DNA of 64,000 bases from Enterobacter sp. Ag1 (GTDB taxonomy: Bacteria; Pseudomonadota; Gammaproteobacteria; Enterobacterales; Enterobacteriaceae). The position numbers were made by a program, and so were the translations under genes. The notes under the pieces are model-generated. The model was given only the letters and a program-made list of their open reading frames with translations. It was not told the origin of the DNA and made no database searches. The stretch lies in contig AKXM01000034.1 of the NCBI GenBank assembly GCA_000277545.1, forward strand, positions 238,445-302,444. Reading direction: 5' to 3'. Below are positions 18,140-26,455 of this stretch, piece after piece. Each line of letters begins with the position of its first letter. Position 1 is the stretch's first letter.

Positions 18140-18946
18140 ATGCGCAAAAGTGTTGTGTTGTTTTTAGGAGCATTGATCCTTTTACCTCAACTCGTTCACG
18201 CGGACGAAGACGACAGCCCGGCGAACGTTAAAACACTGTTCTTCGGCAAAGATGACCGTATTCGCGTGACCAACCCTGAGGACGCCCCCTGGGATGCCAT
18301 TGGCCAGTTAGAAACCGCCAGCGGCAACTTATGTACCGCCACCCTGATTTCACCGCATCTGGCCTTAACTGCCGGGCACTGCCTGCTGCAGCCGCCGCGT
18401 GGTAAGGCAGACAAAGCCATCGCCCTGCGCTTTATTTCCCACAAAGGGCAATGGCGCTATGAGATCCATGATATCGAAGGCCGCGTGGACAAGTCCCTCG
18501 GTCGCCGCCTTAAACCGGACGGTGACGGGTGGCTGGTTCCGTCTAACGCAGCGCCTTACGATTTTGGCCTGATTATTATCCGTAATCCGCCTTCGGGTAT
18601 CACGCCACTGCCGCTGTTTACCGGCGACAAAGACGCGCTAACCGAAGCATTAAAGGCGCAGGATCGTAAAGTGACGCAGTCCGGCTATCCGCTGGATCAT
18701 CTCGACGACCTGTATACCCACAGCAACTGTCTGGTGACGGGCTGGGCGCAAGCGTCCGTGCTGTCGCACCAGTGTGATACGCTCCCCGGCGATAGCGGTT
18801 CACCGCTGTTGCTGAAAACCGATCAGGGCTGGCAGCTGATTGCGGTGCAAAGTTCTGCCCCGGCAGCCAAAGACAGATACAGAGCTGACAACCGCGCCAT
18901 CTCAGTCACCGGCTTCCGCGACAGACTGGAAGCGCTGGCACAATAA
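18140..18946 (+). CDS. ydgD: YdgD, exported trypsin-like serine protease
   Basis: A 268-residue protein with a signal peptide (cleaved near VHA) and a trypsin-fold domain. The triad is visible: His80 in LTAGHC, Asp141 in APYDFGLI, and Ser219 in [10 protein letters not shown]. Cys65 and Cys81 would form the disulphide usual near the catalytic His. It is probably periplasmic. The position after asr-ydgU matches E. coli. The substrate is unknown. Confidence 0.9.
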   Translation: MRKSVVLFLGALILLPQLVHADEDDSPANVKTLFFGKDDRIRVTNPEDAPWDAIGQLETASGNLCTATLISPHLALTAGHCLLQPPRGKADKAIALRFISHKGQWRYEIHDIEGRVDKSLGRRLKPDGDGWLVPSNAAPYDFGLIIIRNPPSGITPLPLFTGDKDALTEALKAQDRKVTQSGYPLDHLDDLYTHSNCLVTGWAQASVLSHQCDTLPGDSGSPLLLKTDQGWQLIAVQSSAPAAKDRYRADNRAISVTGFRDRLEALAQ

Positions 18947-18963
18947 GCGCTCAACCCGATACC

Positions 18964-18995
18964 GTCGGGCACCGTAGCAATAACGGTTGCCCGGC
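18964..18995. terminator. Hairpin between convergent ydgD and rodA-like genes
   Basis: An imperfect stem pairs GTCGGGCA-CCGT with ACGG-TTGCCCGGC. It fills almost the whole 51-bp gap between the two convergent genes and can serve both. Confidence 0.55.
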
Positions 18996-18997
18996 AG

Positions 18998-20110
18998 CTA
19001 AACATTTTTTGACATCATCTTGCGGTGCGTATGTATTGACATAATGATGCCAAACCCGGCCATTAGCACGATCAGCGCCGAGCCTCCGTAGCTTATTAAC
19101 GGCAGCGGAACACCTACTACCGGCAAGATTCCGCTGACCATACCGATGTTCACAAACACATAAACGAACAAAATCAGTATCAGGCTGCCGACAACCATGC
19201 GGCCAAAAAGCGTCTGAGCCTGAGCGGCGATGATCAACCCGCGCATAATCACCAGCAGATACAGCGCCAGCAGCACTAAAATGCCGATAAAGCCCAGTTC
19301 TTCCGCCAGAACGGCAAACACAAAGTCGGTGTGCCGCTCCGGTAAAAACTCCAGCTGCGACTGTGTGCCGTGCAGCCAGCCTTTCCCTACCATACCGCCA
19401 GAACCAATAGCAATTTTTGACTGAATAATGTGATAGCCCGCCCCACGCGGATCGCGGGTCGGATCCAACAGCATCATGATGCGTTCACGCTGATAGTCAT
19501 GCATAAGAAAGAACCACAGCACCGGAATGAACACCGCAATCAGCGCGGCAGCGGCGGCGATAATCCGCCAGCTAATGCCGGACAGGAACAACACGAAAAG
19601 ACCGGATGTGGCCACCAGAACGGCGGTCCCGAGGTCGGGCTGCATCGCAATAAGCAAGGTGGGAACAAAAATCAGCGCCAGGGCGATGGCGGTATGTTTC
19701 AGCGATGGAGGACAGGGATTGTGATTGATAAACCGCGCCACCATCAGCGGGACGGCAATCTTTGCGATTTCAGAAGGCTGGAAGCGGATAACGCCGAGAT
19801 CCAGCCAGCGCTGAGCCCCTTTACTGATTTGCCCGATGCTATCCACCATTAGCAGTAAAATCACGCACAGGGCAAAGAGCCAGGGGGCGGATCTTTCATA
19901 AAAGCGAGGAGGGATTTGCGCCATGGCGATCATCACGATAAGCCCCATCGCTATCTGCCCGGCTTTGCGCTCCATCATCCCAGGATCCTGGCCGCTGGCG
20001 CTCCACATCACAAACGCGCTGTAGGCAAGCAGCAGCATAATCAACAGCAGCAGCGAAGCATCAAGATGAATCTTTAGCCAAAACATTCTTTTCTGATGAA
20101 TATTTTCCAT
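18998..20110 (-). CDS. Second RodA-type peptidoglycan polymerase (SEDS family)
   Basis: A 370-residue membrane protein, the exact length of E. coli RodA (MrdB) and clearly its close relative: [63 protein letters not shown] and the ending [16 protein letters not shown] 20110 has AGAGG eight bases upstream. RodA polymerises glycan strands with PBP2, whose gene (mrdA) normally lies next to it. Here there is no PBP gene nearby, and the gene sits between ydgD and mdtI, where E. coli has nothing. It is therefore probably an extra paralogue rather than the housekeeping rodA. Confidence 0.85.
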   Translation of the reverse strand: MENIHQKRMFWLKIHLDASLLLLIMLLLAYSAFVMWSASGQDPGMMERKAGQIAMGLIVMIAMAQIPPRFYERSAPWLFALCVILLLMVDSIGQISKGAQRWLDLGVIRFQPSEIAKIAVPLMVARFINHNPCPPSLKHTAIALALIFVPTLLIAMQPDLGTAVLVATSGLFVLFLSGISWRIIAAAAALIAVFIPVLWFFLMHDYQRERIMMLLDPTRDPRGAGYHIIQSKIAIGSGGMVGKGWLHGTQSQLEFLPERHTDFVFAVLAEELGFIGILVLLALYLLVIMRGLIIAAQAQTLFGRMVVGSLILILFVYVFVNIGMVSGILPVVGVPLPLISYGGSALIVLMAGFGIIMSIHTHRKMMSKNV

Positions 20111-20244
20111 GTAATACCTCTGCCACCACAAGGTAATTCAGGCATGGTTCCTGATATATTCACGGGACAAACTAGCGGATTGCCCTCAGCGTTATTTCCA
20201 TATCCACGTCATGACCCGATAGTTTACCCGGTAATATTTGACTA

Positions 20245-20886
20245 TTAATTTGAGCTGCTGGTGATAGCGTAGCTGTAGGTGGCCGGAATTATTTTTTTAT
20301 CCACGGAGGATATTAACCCTATGGCCATTGCTTCACTGGGAGAATAGTTTGTAAGGTTATACTCGCTATGCAGTATCTCGGCTATTTTGGCATCATCAAG
20401 TTTTGTACATGCCCGATACGTTTTTTTAAACATCTCATTGAAACGACGTGTTTCTTTTTCAAGATAAGCCACATCTGCTGGCCTGACATCTCCCTGATGT
20501 GAGATAGAGGCCGGGTGCAGGAACAGGCTGCCTTCAGGCAATGAGCGCCTGTCGTCTGCGGCGCAAAACATGATCGTTGCCGAAGAGCCGACGGTGGACA
20601 TAGCCACTGTTGTTACGGGGATAGCAGAGCTTCTGACGGCAGCGGCGGCCATCAAGCCCGCATCCATATCACCGCCATAGCTATTGATGTAGAGATAAAT
20701 TCTTTCTACATCATTATTTTTATTAACTTCATCAAAAGCGCTGACCAGCCTCGATACGGCGGAAGGTTGCATTTCTCCGGTATAATAAATTTTGGCTATT
20801 TTATTTTTATCTTCCACTGGCTGCGCTGCAGCAAATGAAGAATACGAAATTAACACTGTAATGATCAGGTGTATTGCGGCTTTCAC
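20245..20886 (-). CDS. Exported ClpP-like (S14-type) protease
   Basis: A 213-residue protein with an N-terminal signal peptide (MKAAIHLIITVLISYSSFAAAQ) and a ClpP fold. Recognisable are YINSYGGDMDAGLMAAAAV (the ClpP INSPGG region), the nucleophile region VGSSATIMF (Ser102 the best candidate), and LFLHPASI with His124 at the catalytic His position. The Asp of the triad is not obvious: the segment NLTNYSPSEAMAIGLIS aligns with ClpP's catalytic Asp region but lacks that Asp. Being exported, it cannot use cytoplasmic ClpA/ClpX. I find no known name for it. Confidence 0.8.
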   Translation of the reverse strand: MKAAIHLIITVLISYSSFAAAQPVEDKNKIAKIYYTGEMQPSAVSRLVSAFDEVNKNNDVERIYLYINSYGGDMDAGLMAAAAVRSSAIPVTTVAMSTVGSSATIMFCAADDRRSLPEGSLFLHPASISHQGDVRPADVAYLEKETRRFNEMFKKTYRACTKLDDAKIAEILHSEYNLTNYSPSEAMAIGLISSVDKKIIPATYSYAITSSSN

Positions 20887-21079
20887 ATGTCTCTCCTTGA
20901 TAAACTCAACTTAACATTCCATTTCTTCATAGCTTATAACATGGGATTGCAAAAGCAAGGTGATTTATAACCAGTAATTAAACAAAGAGTTAATATTGAA
21001 AAGAAAAAACCCAATAACATAAAAAATAAAATAACCCTCTGTAATAGCAGGCAATATTAACCCATAATTTAATAGGCCA

Positions 21080-23233
21080 CTACGCCGGACGTAGCCCCAA
21101 AATCACCTCCAGCGGCTTAGGCGGGCTGAAATAATAGCCCTGCAGCCGGTCGCAGCCTGCCCGGCCAAGCAGCTTGAGCTGCTCTTCGTTTTCCACGCCC
21201 TCCGCCGTCACTGCCATCCCCAGCGCGGTGGCAATACGTACCGTTCCATTCACCAGCGCCAGCGCTTGTTCATCGCTGTCCACCAGTCCGGCCAGGGACT
21301 TGTCTATTTTGATGGTGTCAAAGTTAAAACGGCGCAAATAGCCGATGCTCGAATAGCCGTTGCCGAAATCGTCCAGCGCCACCGCCGTGCCCTGAGACTT
21401 AAGATTGCGAATTGCCGTCAGGGCGCGCTCCGGGTTTTCCAGCACATAGCTTTCCGTCACTTCCAGTTCAAGCCTTTGCGCCGGGAACGCCGTTTCCTGT
21501 AGCACCCGGGCAACCTTGTCTTCAAATTCCGGGTCGCGGAACTGCGCCGGAGAAATGTTTACCGACAGCCGCAGATCCTCATGGGAAGCTAAATCACAGC
21601 ACGCCTGGCGAAGCACAAACAATCCGAGCGAATAGATAAGACCGCTCGTTTCAGCCACGGGAATAAACTCATCTGGCAACAGTTCTCCGCCTGGGCGACG
21701 CGGCCAGCGTACCAGCGCTTCCACACCGGCCATCGCCTGGCTACGTGCATCCATAATCGGCTGGTACCAAACCTCAAACTCATTCCGTAGAAGGCCCGCA
21801 CGAATGTCATTTTCGATGGTTAAACGGCGCTCGCGAACATTATTCAACGCGGCATCATAATAAGTCGTGCGACCTTTTCCGGTAATTTTAGAGTGATACA
21901 TAGCGATATCGGCCCGGCGGAACAGCTCCGAGCTGCTGCAATCCACCAGCGAGCCCGAAGCTATTCCGATACTGGCGCTAATATGAAGGGTACTTTCTCC
22001 CACGGGGACAGGCTGGCTAAGAAAATCCAGGACTGAACCCGCGAAGGCGGCTGAGTGTTCCCCTGCCCTCTCCCCGCCGATCATCATGGCAAATTCATCC
22101 CCTCCCATGCGCACCAGCATGCCGTTTGGTGGCACGCGATCGCGAAGAGCATGAGCAATGGTCACGATTAACTGGTCGCCTTTATCGTGCCCGTAAATAT
22201 CATTCACGTCCTTAAAACCATCGAGATCGATAAATACCACGCTTTTTTCGTCACTATCTCCCTGTTTGCTGATGGTTTCCAGCCGCTCGATGAGCGCTCG
22301 TCGGTTAGGTAAATGGCTGAGCCAGTCGGTTAACGCGATATTTCTCGCCTGCTTTTCACCTCGAGCCAGCTTGTACAGCCCCAGGCTGCTGATGACGATA
22401 AAGACCAGGATTAGCACCGCCGCAAGCATCGTAATGCGCATAATATCTGCCGAAGCGGCGCGGGCCGCCTCTGCTCCAGGCAGCCGCGGCTGCCAGCTAA
22501 GGTATCCCAGCGTTTCACCGGAGGCGCTGTTCAGCGGGACACTTGAAGAATCAGATGGCGTGGGCGTCAGGCGTAGGTTTTCAATCTGAAACGTGTTTCC
22601 CAGCTCTTTTAGCATCGAGTTATTAATCTGACGACCAATCACCAGGTAACGGCGCGTGGCGTCGTGAACCTGAAGCCGCCCCAACATGGGCCGAATCAGC
22701 CCAATGCCAATAAACGAAACGCCGCTCTCGGTTTGCGTGATCCCGGCAAAAATTTTTTTGTCGTCTTTAAGCGTTTGCGCGTTCTGGTGGACGAGGGACG
22801 CAAACCCCTTCCCAAGTTGAGAAATGTTTTGCCCCGTTACGCGTTGCCCACGAAACGAGCCCCAAAGCACATTGAACCCTTCATCCAGCACGTACACGCC
22901 ATCATAGAGGTTATTGATTTTGTAACCCGCGCCCCAGGTGTTATACAGCCAGTTAACGTCCAGCTCAGGGCGATAAACTTGATTTACGGCATCGTCCCAG
23001 ACCGCATTATCAATAACCAACGCCCACACGCGGTTGACCGAAGTCTGTATGGCCCCCTGTACCGACAGGGCGCTTCGGTGTTCATCTATCTCATTGGTTT
23101 TACTGCTAATAAGGTGAAATGAAAGGTAGAGGAGCGCGATAATAGACACGATCAGCCCGATACCTGCCATAAACACCATGGCAAACAGGGCTCCAGCAAC
23201 GGGCGTGCTTTTCCAGCTAAGAGGATTACGCAA
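21080..23233 (-). CDS. CHASE4-GGDEF-EAL cyclic di-GMP protein
   Basis: A 717-residue inner-membrane signalling protein. One membrane helix (about 13-40) is followed by a periplasmic CHASE4-type sensor (about 50-250, with DNAVWDDAVNQV), a second helix (about 265-288), then a GGDEF domain (intact motif at 377-381) and a C-terminal EAL domain (E505-A-L in GVEALVRW). Both catalytic motifs are intact, so it may make and break c-di-GMP; which activity dominates cannot be told. The c-di-GMP-activated PNAG genes (pga) are also in this window, but 33 kb away. Confidence 0.9.
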   Translation of the reverse strand: MRNPLSWKSTPVAGALFAMVFMAGIGLIVSIIALLYLSFHLISSKTNEIDEHRSALSVQGAIQTSVNRVWALVIDNAVWDDAVNQVYRPELDVNWLYNTWGAGYKINNLYDGVYVLDEGFNVLWGSFRGQRVTGQNISQLGKGFASLVHQNAQTLKDDKKIFAGITQTESGVSFIGIGLIRPMLGRLQVHDATRRYLVIGRQINNSMLKELGNTFQIENLRLTPTPSDSSSVPLNSASGETLGYLSWQPRLPGAEAARAASADIMRITMLAAVLILVFIVISSLGLYKLARGEKQARNIALTDWLSHLPNRRALIERLETISKQGDSDEKSVVFIDLDGFKDVNDIYGHDKGDQLIVTIAHALRDRVPPNGMLVRMGGDEFAMMIGGERAGEHSAAFAGSVLDFLSQPVPVGESTLHISASIGIASGSLVDCSSSELFRRADIAMYHSKITGKGRTTYYDAALNNVRERRLTIENDIRAGLLRNEFEVWYQPIMDARSQAMAGVEALVRWPRRPGGELLPDEFIPVAETSGLIYSLGLFVLRQACCDLASHEDLRLSVNISPAQFRDPEFEDKVARVLQETAFPAQRLELEVTESYVLENPERALTAIRNLKSQGTAVALDDFGNGYSSIGYLRRFNFDTIKIDKSLAGLVDSDEQALALVNGTVRIATALGMAVTAEGVENEEQLKLLGRAGCDRLQGYYFSPPKPLEVILGLRPA

Positions 23234-23367
23234 TTTCAGCTCTCTTCTAAGTGAAATAACGTGAAGGTTTTTAGGCTTTTGATTTAGAGAAGTGCTTTTA
23301 CCGTAAAATAAGCGTAATACACCCTGAGGAAAGCGCTGCCCGAATCATTAACGGGCAGCGTGATGGA

Positions 23368-23697
23368 TCAGGCAATTTTGATAATAACCATCCCTACCAG
23401 CAACAAACTTAGTCCAACCCAACCTTTGCGGTTAAGGCGCTGGCCGAAGAGGATCCAGCCCGCGGCCACGGTGGCGGCGATACCAAACCCGCCCCAGAGC
23501 GCATAGGCGACGGATAACTCAATGCCTTTAACGGCCTGAGCCAGGGCGCTGAACGCGGCCAGCACGGCCAGCAGAGACAGCACACCGTAAATCGGGCGTT
23601 TGAAACCATCAGATTGTTTTAAAAAGATATTGGCGACGATTTCCAGAATAATGGCTAACGTTAGCCACAGGGCGTGTACCCACTCAAACGACTGCAT
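23368..23697 (-). CDS. mdtI: Spermidine exporter subunit MdtI
   Basis: A 109-residue SMR-family membrane protein with four helices, almost identical in layout to E. coli MdtI ([34 protein letters not shown]). It forms a heterodimeric spermidine exporter with MdtJ. Its start overlaps the mdtJ end by 14 bp, so translation is coupled. Confidence 0.93.
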   Translation of the reverse strand: MQSFEWVHALWLTLAIILEIVANIFLKQSDGFKRPIYGVLSLLAVLAAFSALAQAVKGIELSVAYALWGGFGIAATVAAGWILFGQRLNRKGWVGLSLLLVGMVIIKIA

Positions 23698-24058
23698 GAT
23701 GCTCCCCTTTCTCTGATATCACCGGGCGTGATTTTTTCTCTCGCGTACCCGATTTAATCAGCGCAATACCAATAACCAACGTAGTTAAGCCAAGTATTTT
23801 TAGCGGTGAAATGGACTCATCAAACAGCATGACGCTGAAGACGGTAATAAACAGAATACCGATGCCTTCCCACATGGCATATGCCACGCCAAGGGCGATT
23901 TTTTTCACCGAAAACGCCAGAAAAATATAGGAGATCGCGATCATGACCAGCATGAAAATATACCCCATATTACTTTCGTTTACGCTTGACCATTTCATTG
24001 ACAAGGTGCCGGTAATTTCGGCAACGATGGCTAATCCCAATAAAACCCAATAAATCAT
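23684..24058 (-). CDS. mdtJ: Spermidine exporter subunit MdtJ
   Basis: A 124-residue SMR-family protein with four helices and the family motif [21 protein letters not shown] 24058 ([19 protein letters not shown]) matches the E. coli start and has AGGAGAG five bases upstream; the longer frame adds 15 residues with no support. The long leader upstream may carry a regulatory peptide gene. Confidence 0.93.
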   Translation of the reverse strand: MIYWVLLGLAIVAEITGTLSMKWSSVNESNMGYIFMLVMIAISYIFLAFSVKKIALGVAYAMWEGIGILFITVFSVMLFDESISPLKILGLTTLVIGIALIKSGTREKKSRPVISEKGEHHAVV

Positions 24059-24167
24059 GATTTCTCTCCTGACAGAGAAAATAAAGATACAAAAAACCGA
24101 CAAGCCACGTCACACGACGAGCAAGCGAAAATTTGAAAACCAGAAAAAAAATGTCAGAAGAAAGGGA

Positions 24168-24266
24168 CTATAGCGCGTTGCGCCAGTGCTGCTCACCAGA
24201 GAGTGAAGATGTAGATGTGATAAAAACAGAATGCTGATTGAATGAAGTGCTGAACGTATTGTCCAT
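24168..24266 (-). CDS. Candidate mdtU-like leader peptide upstream of mdtJI
   Basis: A 32-codon frame begins with ATG 24266, seven bases after GGAAA, and ends with TAG 109 bases before mdtJ. It starts MDNTFSTSFNQHSVF and ends EQHWRNAL. In E. coli a 34-codon upstream gene, mdtU, must be translated for spermidine induction of mdtJI. The position and size fit; I cannot confirm sequence homology from memory. A competing 63-codon frame (24110-24301) overlaps it in another phase. The rest of the gap to tqsA (24267-24519) shows only AT-rich promoter-like DNA (TATAAA near 24349 on the minus strand). Confidence 0.4.
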   Translation of the reverse strand: MDNTFSTSFNQHSVFITSTSSLSGEQHWRNAL

Positions 24267-24519
24267 AATATTTCCAACTTACCCGCGGTGTTGCTTCTCA
24301 TCAGTTGCGGATAGAAAATTGTCCTCAGTAGTTAAACACGGTGATTTTATACCATAATTCGGTATGTTAGCGGCTGACCTTTACACTCCTTTACGCAAAA
24401 CGACAGCAAAAACACAATGTATCAAACTGTTTTTAACGTTTAAAATAACGTAATAAAGGGACACCTGTTTTAACGGTGGTGTATTATTCCCCCGCCCGCA
24501 CACTGGAGAACCCGCCACG

Positions 24520-25554
24520 ATGGCAAAACCAATTATTACACTCAAAGCACTGAAGGCCGTGATCATGCTGGGCATGCTGGTCATTATTTTGGTGGGTATT
24601 AAAGCGGCTGCCGACATCATCGTGCCATTTATTCTGGCGCTATTTATTGCCGTTATTCTAAACCCGCTAATTCGTCGTCTTGAACGGCTTCGGGTGCCGC
24701 GCGTGCTGGCCATCAGCCTGGTGATTGTCGTCATTATCCTGAGCATGGTGCTGCTGCTGGCCTATCTCGGCACTTCGCTAAACGAACTTGCGCGGACCCT
24801 GCCGCAGTACCGCTCTTCATTGGTGGTGCCGTTAAAAACCCTTGAACCCTGGCTGCAGCGCGCGGGAATTTCTGTTTCTGTCGATGAGTTAATGAAGTAT
24901 GTCGATCCTAATGCCCTGATGACGCTGGTTACCGGTCTGCTGACGCAACTTTCCAACGCGATGACGTCTATCTTTTTACTGCTGCTGACCGTGGTGTTTA
25001 TGCTGATTGAAGTCCCACAACTGCCGCGCAAGCTGCAGCAGCTGATGGCTCGCCCGGAAGAAGGTATGGGTGCCATTCAGCGTGCGCTGGACAGCGTCAG
25101 CCATTATTTGGTGCTAAAAACGGCCATCAGCATCGTCACCGGCCTTGTCGTATGGGGCATGCTTGCCGCCCTTGACGTCCGCTTTGCCTTTATCTGGGGG
25201 CTGCTGGCCTTCGCACTCAACTATATTCCAAACATCGGCTCCGTGCTGGCGGCCATCCCGCCGGTGGTGCAGGTTCTGGTATTTAACGGGTTGTACGAGG
25301 CCCTGATTGTCGTCGCGGGTTATCTTCTGATTAACCTGGTGTTTGGCAATATCCTGGAGCCGCGCATGATGGGCCGAGGGCTTGGGCTCTCTACGCTGGT
25401 GGTATTCTTGTCACTCATCTTCTGGGGCTGGCTGCTCGGCCCGGTCGGTATGCTGCTGTCCGTGCCGCTGACGATTGCGGTGAAGATTGCGCTGGAACAA
25501 ACAGAAGGCGGGAAAAGTATTGCGGTGCTGCTGAGTGATATGAGCAAGTCCTGA
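24520..25554 (+). CDS. tqsA: AI-2 family exporter TqsA
   Basis: A 344-residue inner-membrane protein, the length of E. coli TqsA (YdgG) and alike along its whole length, including [27 protein letters not shown] and [16 protein letters not shown]. About eight membrane segments. It is reported to export the quorum signal AI-2 and to affect biofilm formation. Divergent from mdtJI, as in E. coli; in E. coli pntBA follows, but here the synteny breaks. Confidence 0.92.
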   Translation: MAKPIITLKALKAVIMLGMLVIILVGIKAAADIIVPFILALFIAVILNPLIRRLERLRVPRVLAISLVIVVIILSMVLLLAYLGTSLNELARTLPQYRSSLVVPLKTLEPWLQRAGISVSVDELMKYVDPNALMTLVTGLLTQLSNAMTSIFLLLLTVVFMLIEVPQLPRKLQQLMARPEEGMGAIQRALDSVSHYLVLKTAISIVTGLVVWGMLAALDVRFAFIWGLLAFALNYIPNIGSVLAAIPPVVQVLVFNGLYEALIVVAGYLLINLVFGNILEPRMMGRGLGLSTLVVFLSLIFWGWLLGPVGMLLSVPLTIAVKIALEQTEGGKSIAVLLSDMSKS

Positions 25555-25562
25555 TGATTTTG

Positions 25563-25646
25563 CCCCTCTCCCCGGAGGGGGGAGAGGTAAGATCACATGC
25601 AATATGTTTTATCCCCTCTCCCTTTGGGAGAGGGTTAGGGTGAGGG
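25563..25646. repeat. Interspersed GGGAGAGGG-type palindromic repeats
   Basis: Two hairpins lie between convergent tqsA and the esterase gene: CCTCTCCC (25565-25572) with GGGAGAGG (25580-25587), and CCCTCTCCC (25614-25622) with GGGAGAGGG (25626-25634), then GGGTGAGGG. This sequence type recurs between genes in many gammaproteobacteria and likely also terminates transcription from both sides. Confidence 0.75.
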
Positions 25647-25651
25647 AATAA

Positions 25652-26266
25652 TCACTCCGGATCTAACTCAAAACGCTCCGCAATATACCCCAGCGCCTGC
25701 GACACGCCATCCGCGCTAATGGTATGCACCACGCCGGGTTCAAACAGCGTTTCAACTTCCGCGCCAGCTTCAATTAACGCCGCGGCAGCCGCTTCACTTT
25801 CAGCCCACGGAATCACCTGATCCGCCATACCATGAATCAACAGCGCCGACGCATCTGCCGCCACGTGATACGGTTTGGGTGAAGCAAGACGCCCGGAAAA
25901 TGCCACTACGCCCGCCAGTGGAAAACGGGAAGTAGCCAGAACATCCAGGGCCATGATAGATCCCTGAGAGAAGCCCAGCAGAATGACCTGATCTTTACCC
26001 GGCGTCACGTCATGCTGCTTAAAAATAGCTTCCAGGTTCGCATCAAACGCGGCCCGGGCCTCTATCACTCGCTGCGGGCGGTTTTGTGCTGTCACGCCCT
26101 CCAGGCTGAACCACTGCCAGGCATCGCCGCCGCCGTCAAAAGGCTCGCTGCCGTTCGGGGAGGCAAATAGCACTTCAGGCATGACCTGCTGGACGAAAAG
26201 CCCCAGCCCTTCGAGATCCGCCCCGGAACTCCCTACCCCATGTAACATCACGATCAGTTTTTTCAT
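25652..26266 (-). CDS. Alpha/beta-hydrolase, YpfH-type carboxylesterase
   Basis: A 204-residue serine hydrolase of the phospholipase/carboxylesterase family, close in layout to E. coli YpfH. The oxyanion motif is HGVGSSG (9-15), the nucleophile elbow GFSQGS gives Ser100, and Asp149 (GMADQVIP) and His181 (GVVHTIS) complete the triad. No signal peptide, so cytoplasmic. YpfH hydrolyses short-chain esters in vitro; the natural substrate is unknown. The gene is alone between a repeat element and the divergent MFS pump. Confidence 0.85.
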   Translation of the reverse strand: MKKLIVMLHGVGSSGADLEGLGLFVQQVMPEVLFASPNGSEPFDGGGDAWQWFSLEGVTAQNRPQRVIEARAAFDANLEAIFKQHDVTPGKDQVILLGFSQGSIMALDVLATSRFPLAGVVAFSGRLASPKPYHVAADASALLIHGMADQVIPWAESEAAAAALIEAGAEVETLFEPGVVHTISADGVSQALGYIAERFELDPE

Positions 26267-26377
26267 TTCCCTGCCCTGTGCTCAAACCTGAATGAATATC
26301 CTCGCAGGCGGCTACCTTATCGCGATCCCTCCCTTCACAACAAGTCAACCGCCGCTAAATACGCGGCAATACCGAGC

Positions 26378-26428
26378 TTGTTTTTGAGCAACCGCTCAAG
26401 TATATTTCGCGCTTGAGCAACCGCTCAA
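26378..26428 (+). promoter_or_regulatory. Promoter with two TetR-type operators for the DHA2 pump
   Basis: A -35 TTGTTT (26378-26383) and a -10 TATATT (26401-26406) are 17 bp apart. A 16-bp palindrome TTGAGCAACCGCTCAA fills that spacer (26384-26399), and an identical copy follows at 26413-26428. The copies are offset by 29 bp. Repressor bound here would cover the promoter; the TetR gene after the pump is the obvious candidate. Confidence 0.75.
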
Positions 26429-26455
26429 ATTTGGATTATTTTAGAGGCATTCAAC

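Noticed and set aside
24110..24301. 63-codon frame upstream of mdtJ
   Set aside because: Overlaps the better-supported 32-codon frame; poor start context. It remains an alternative for the leader peptide.
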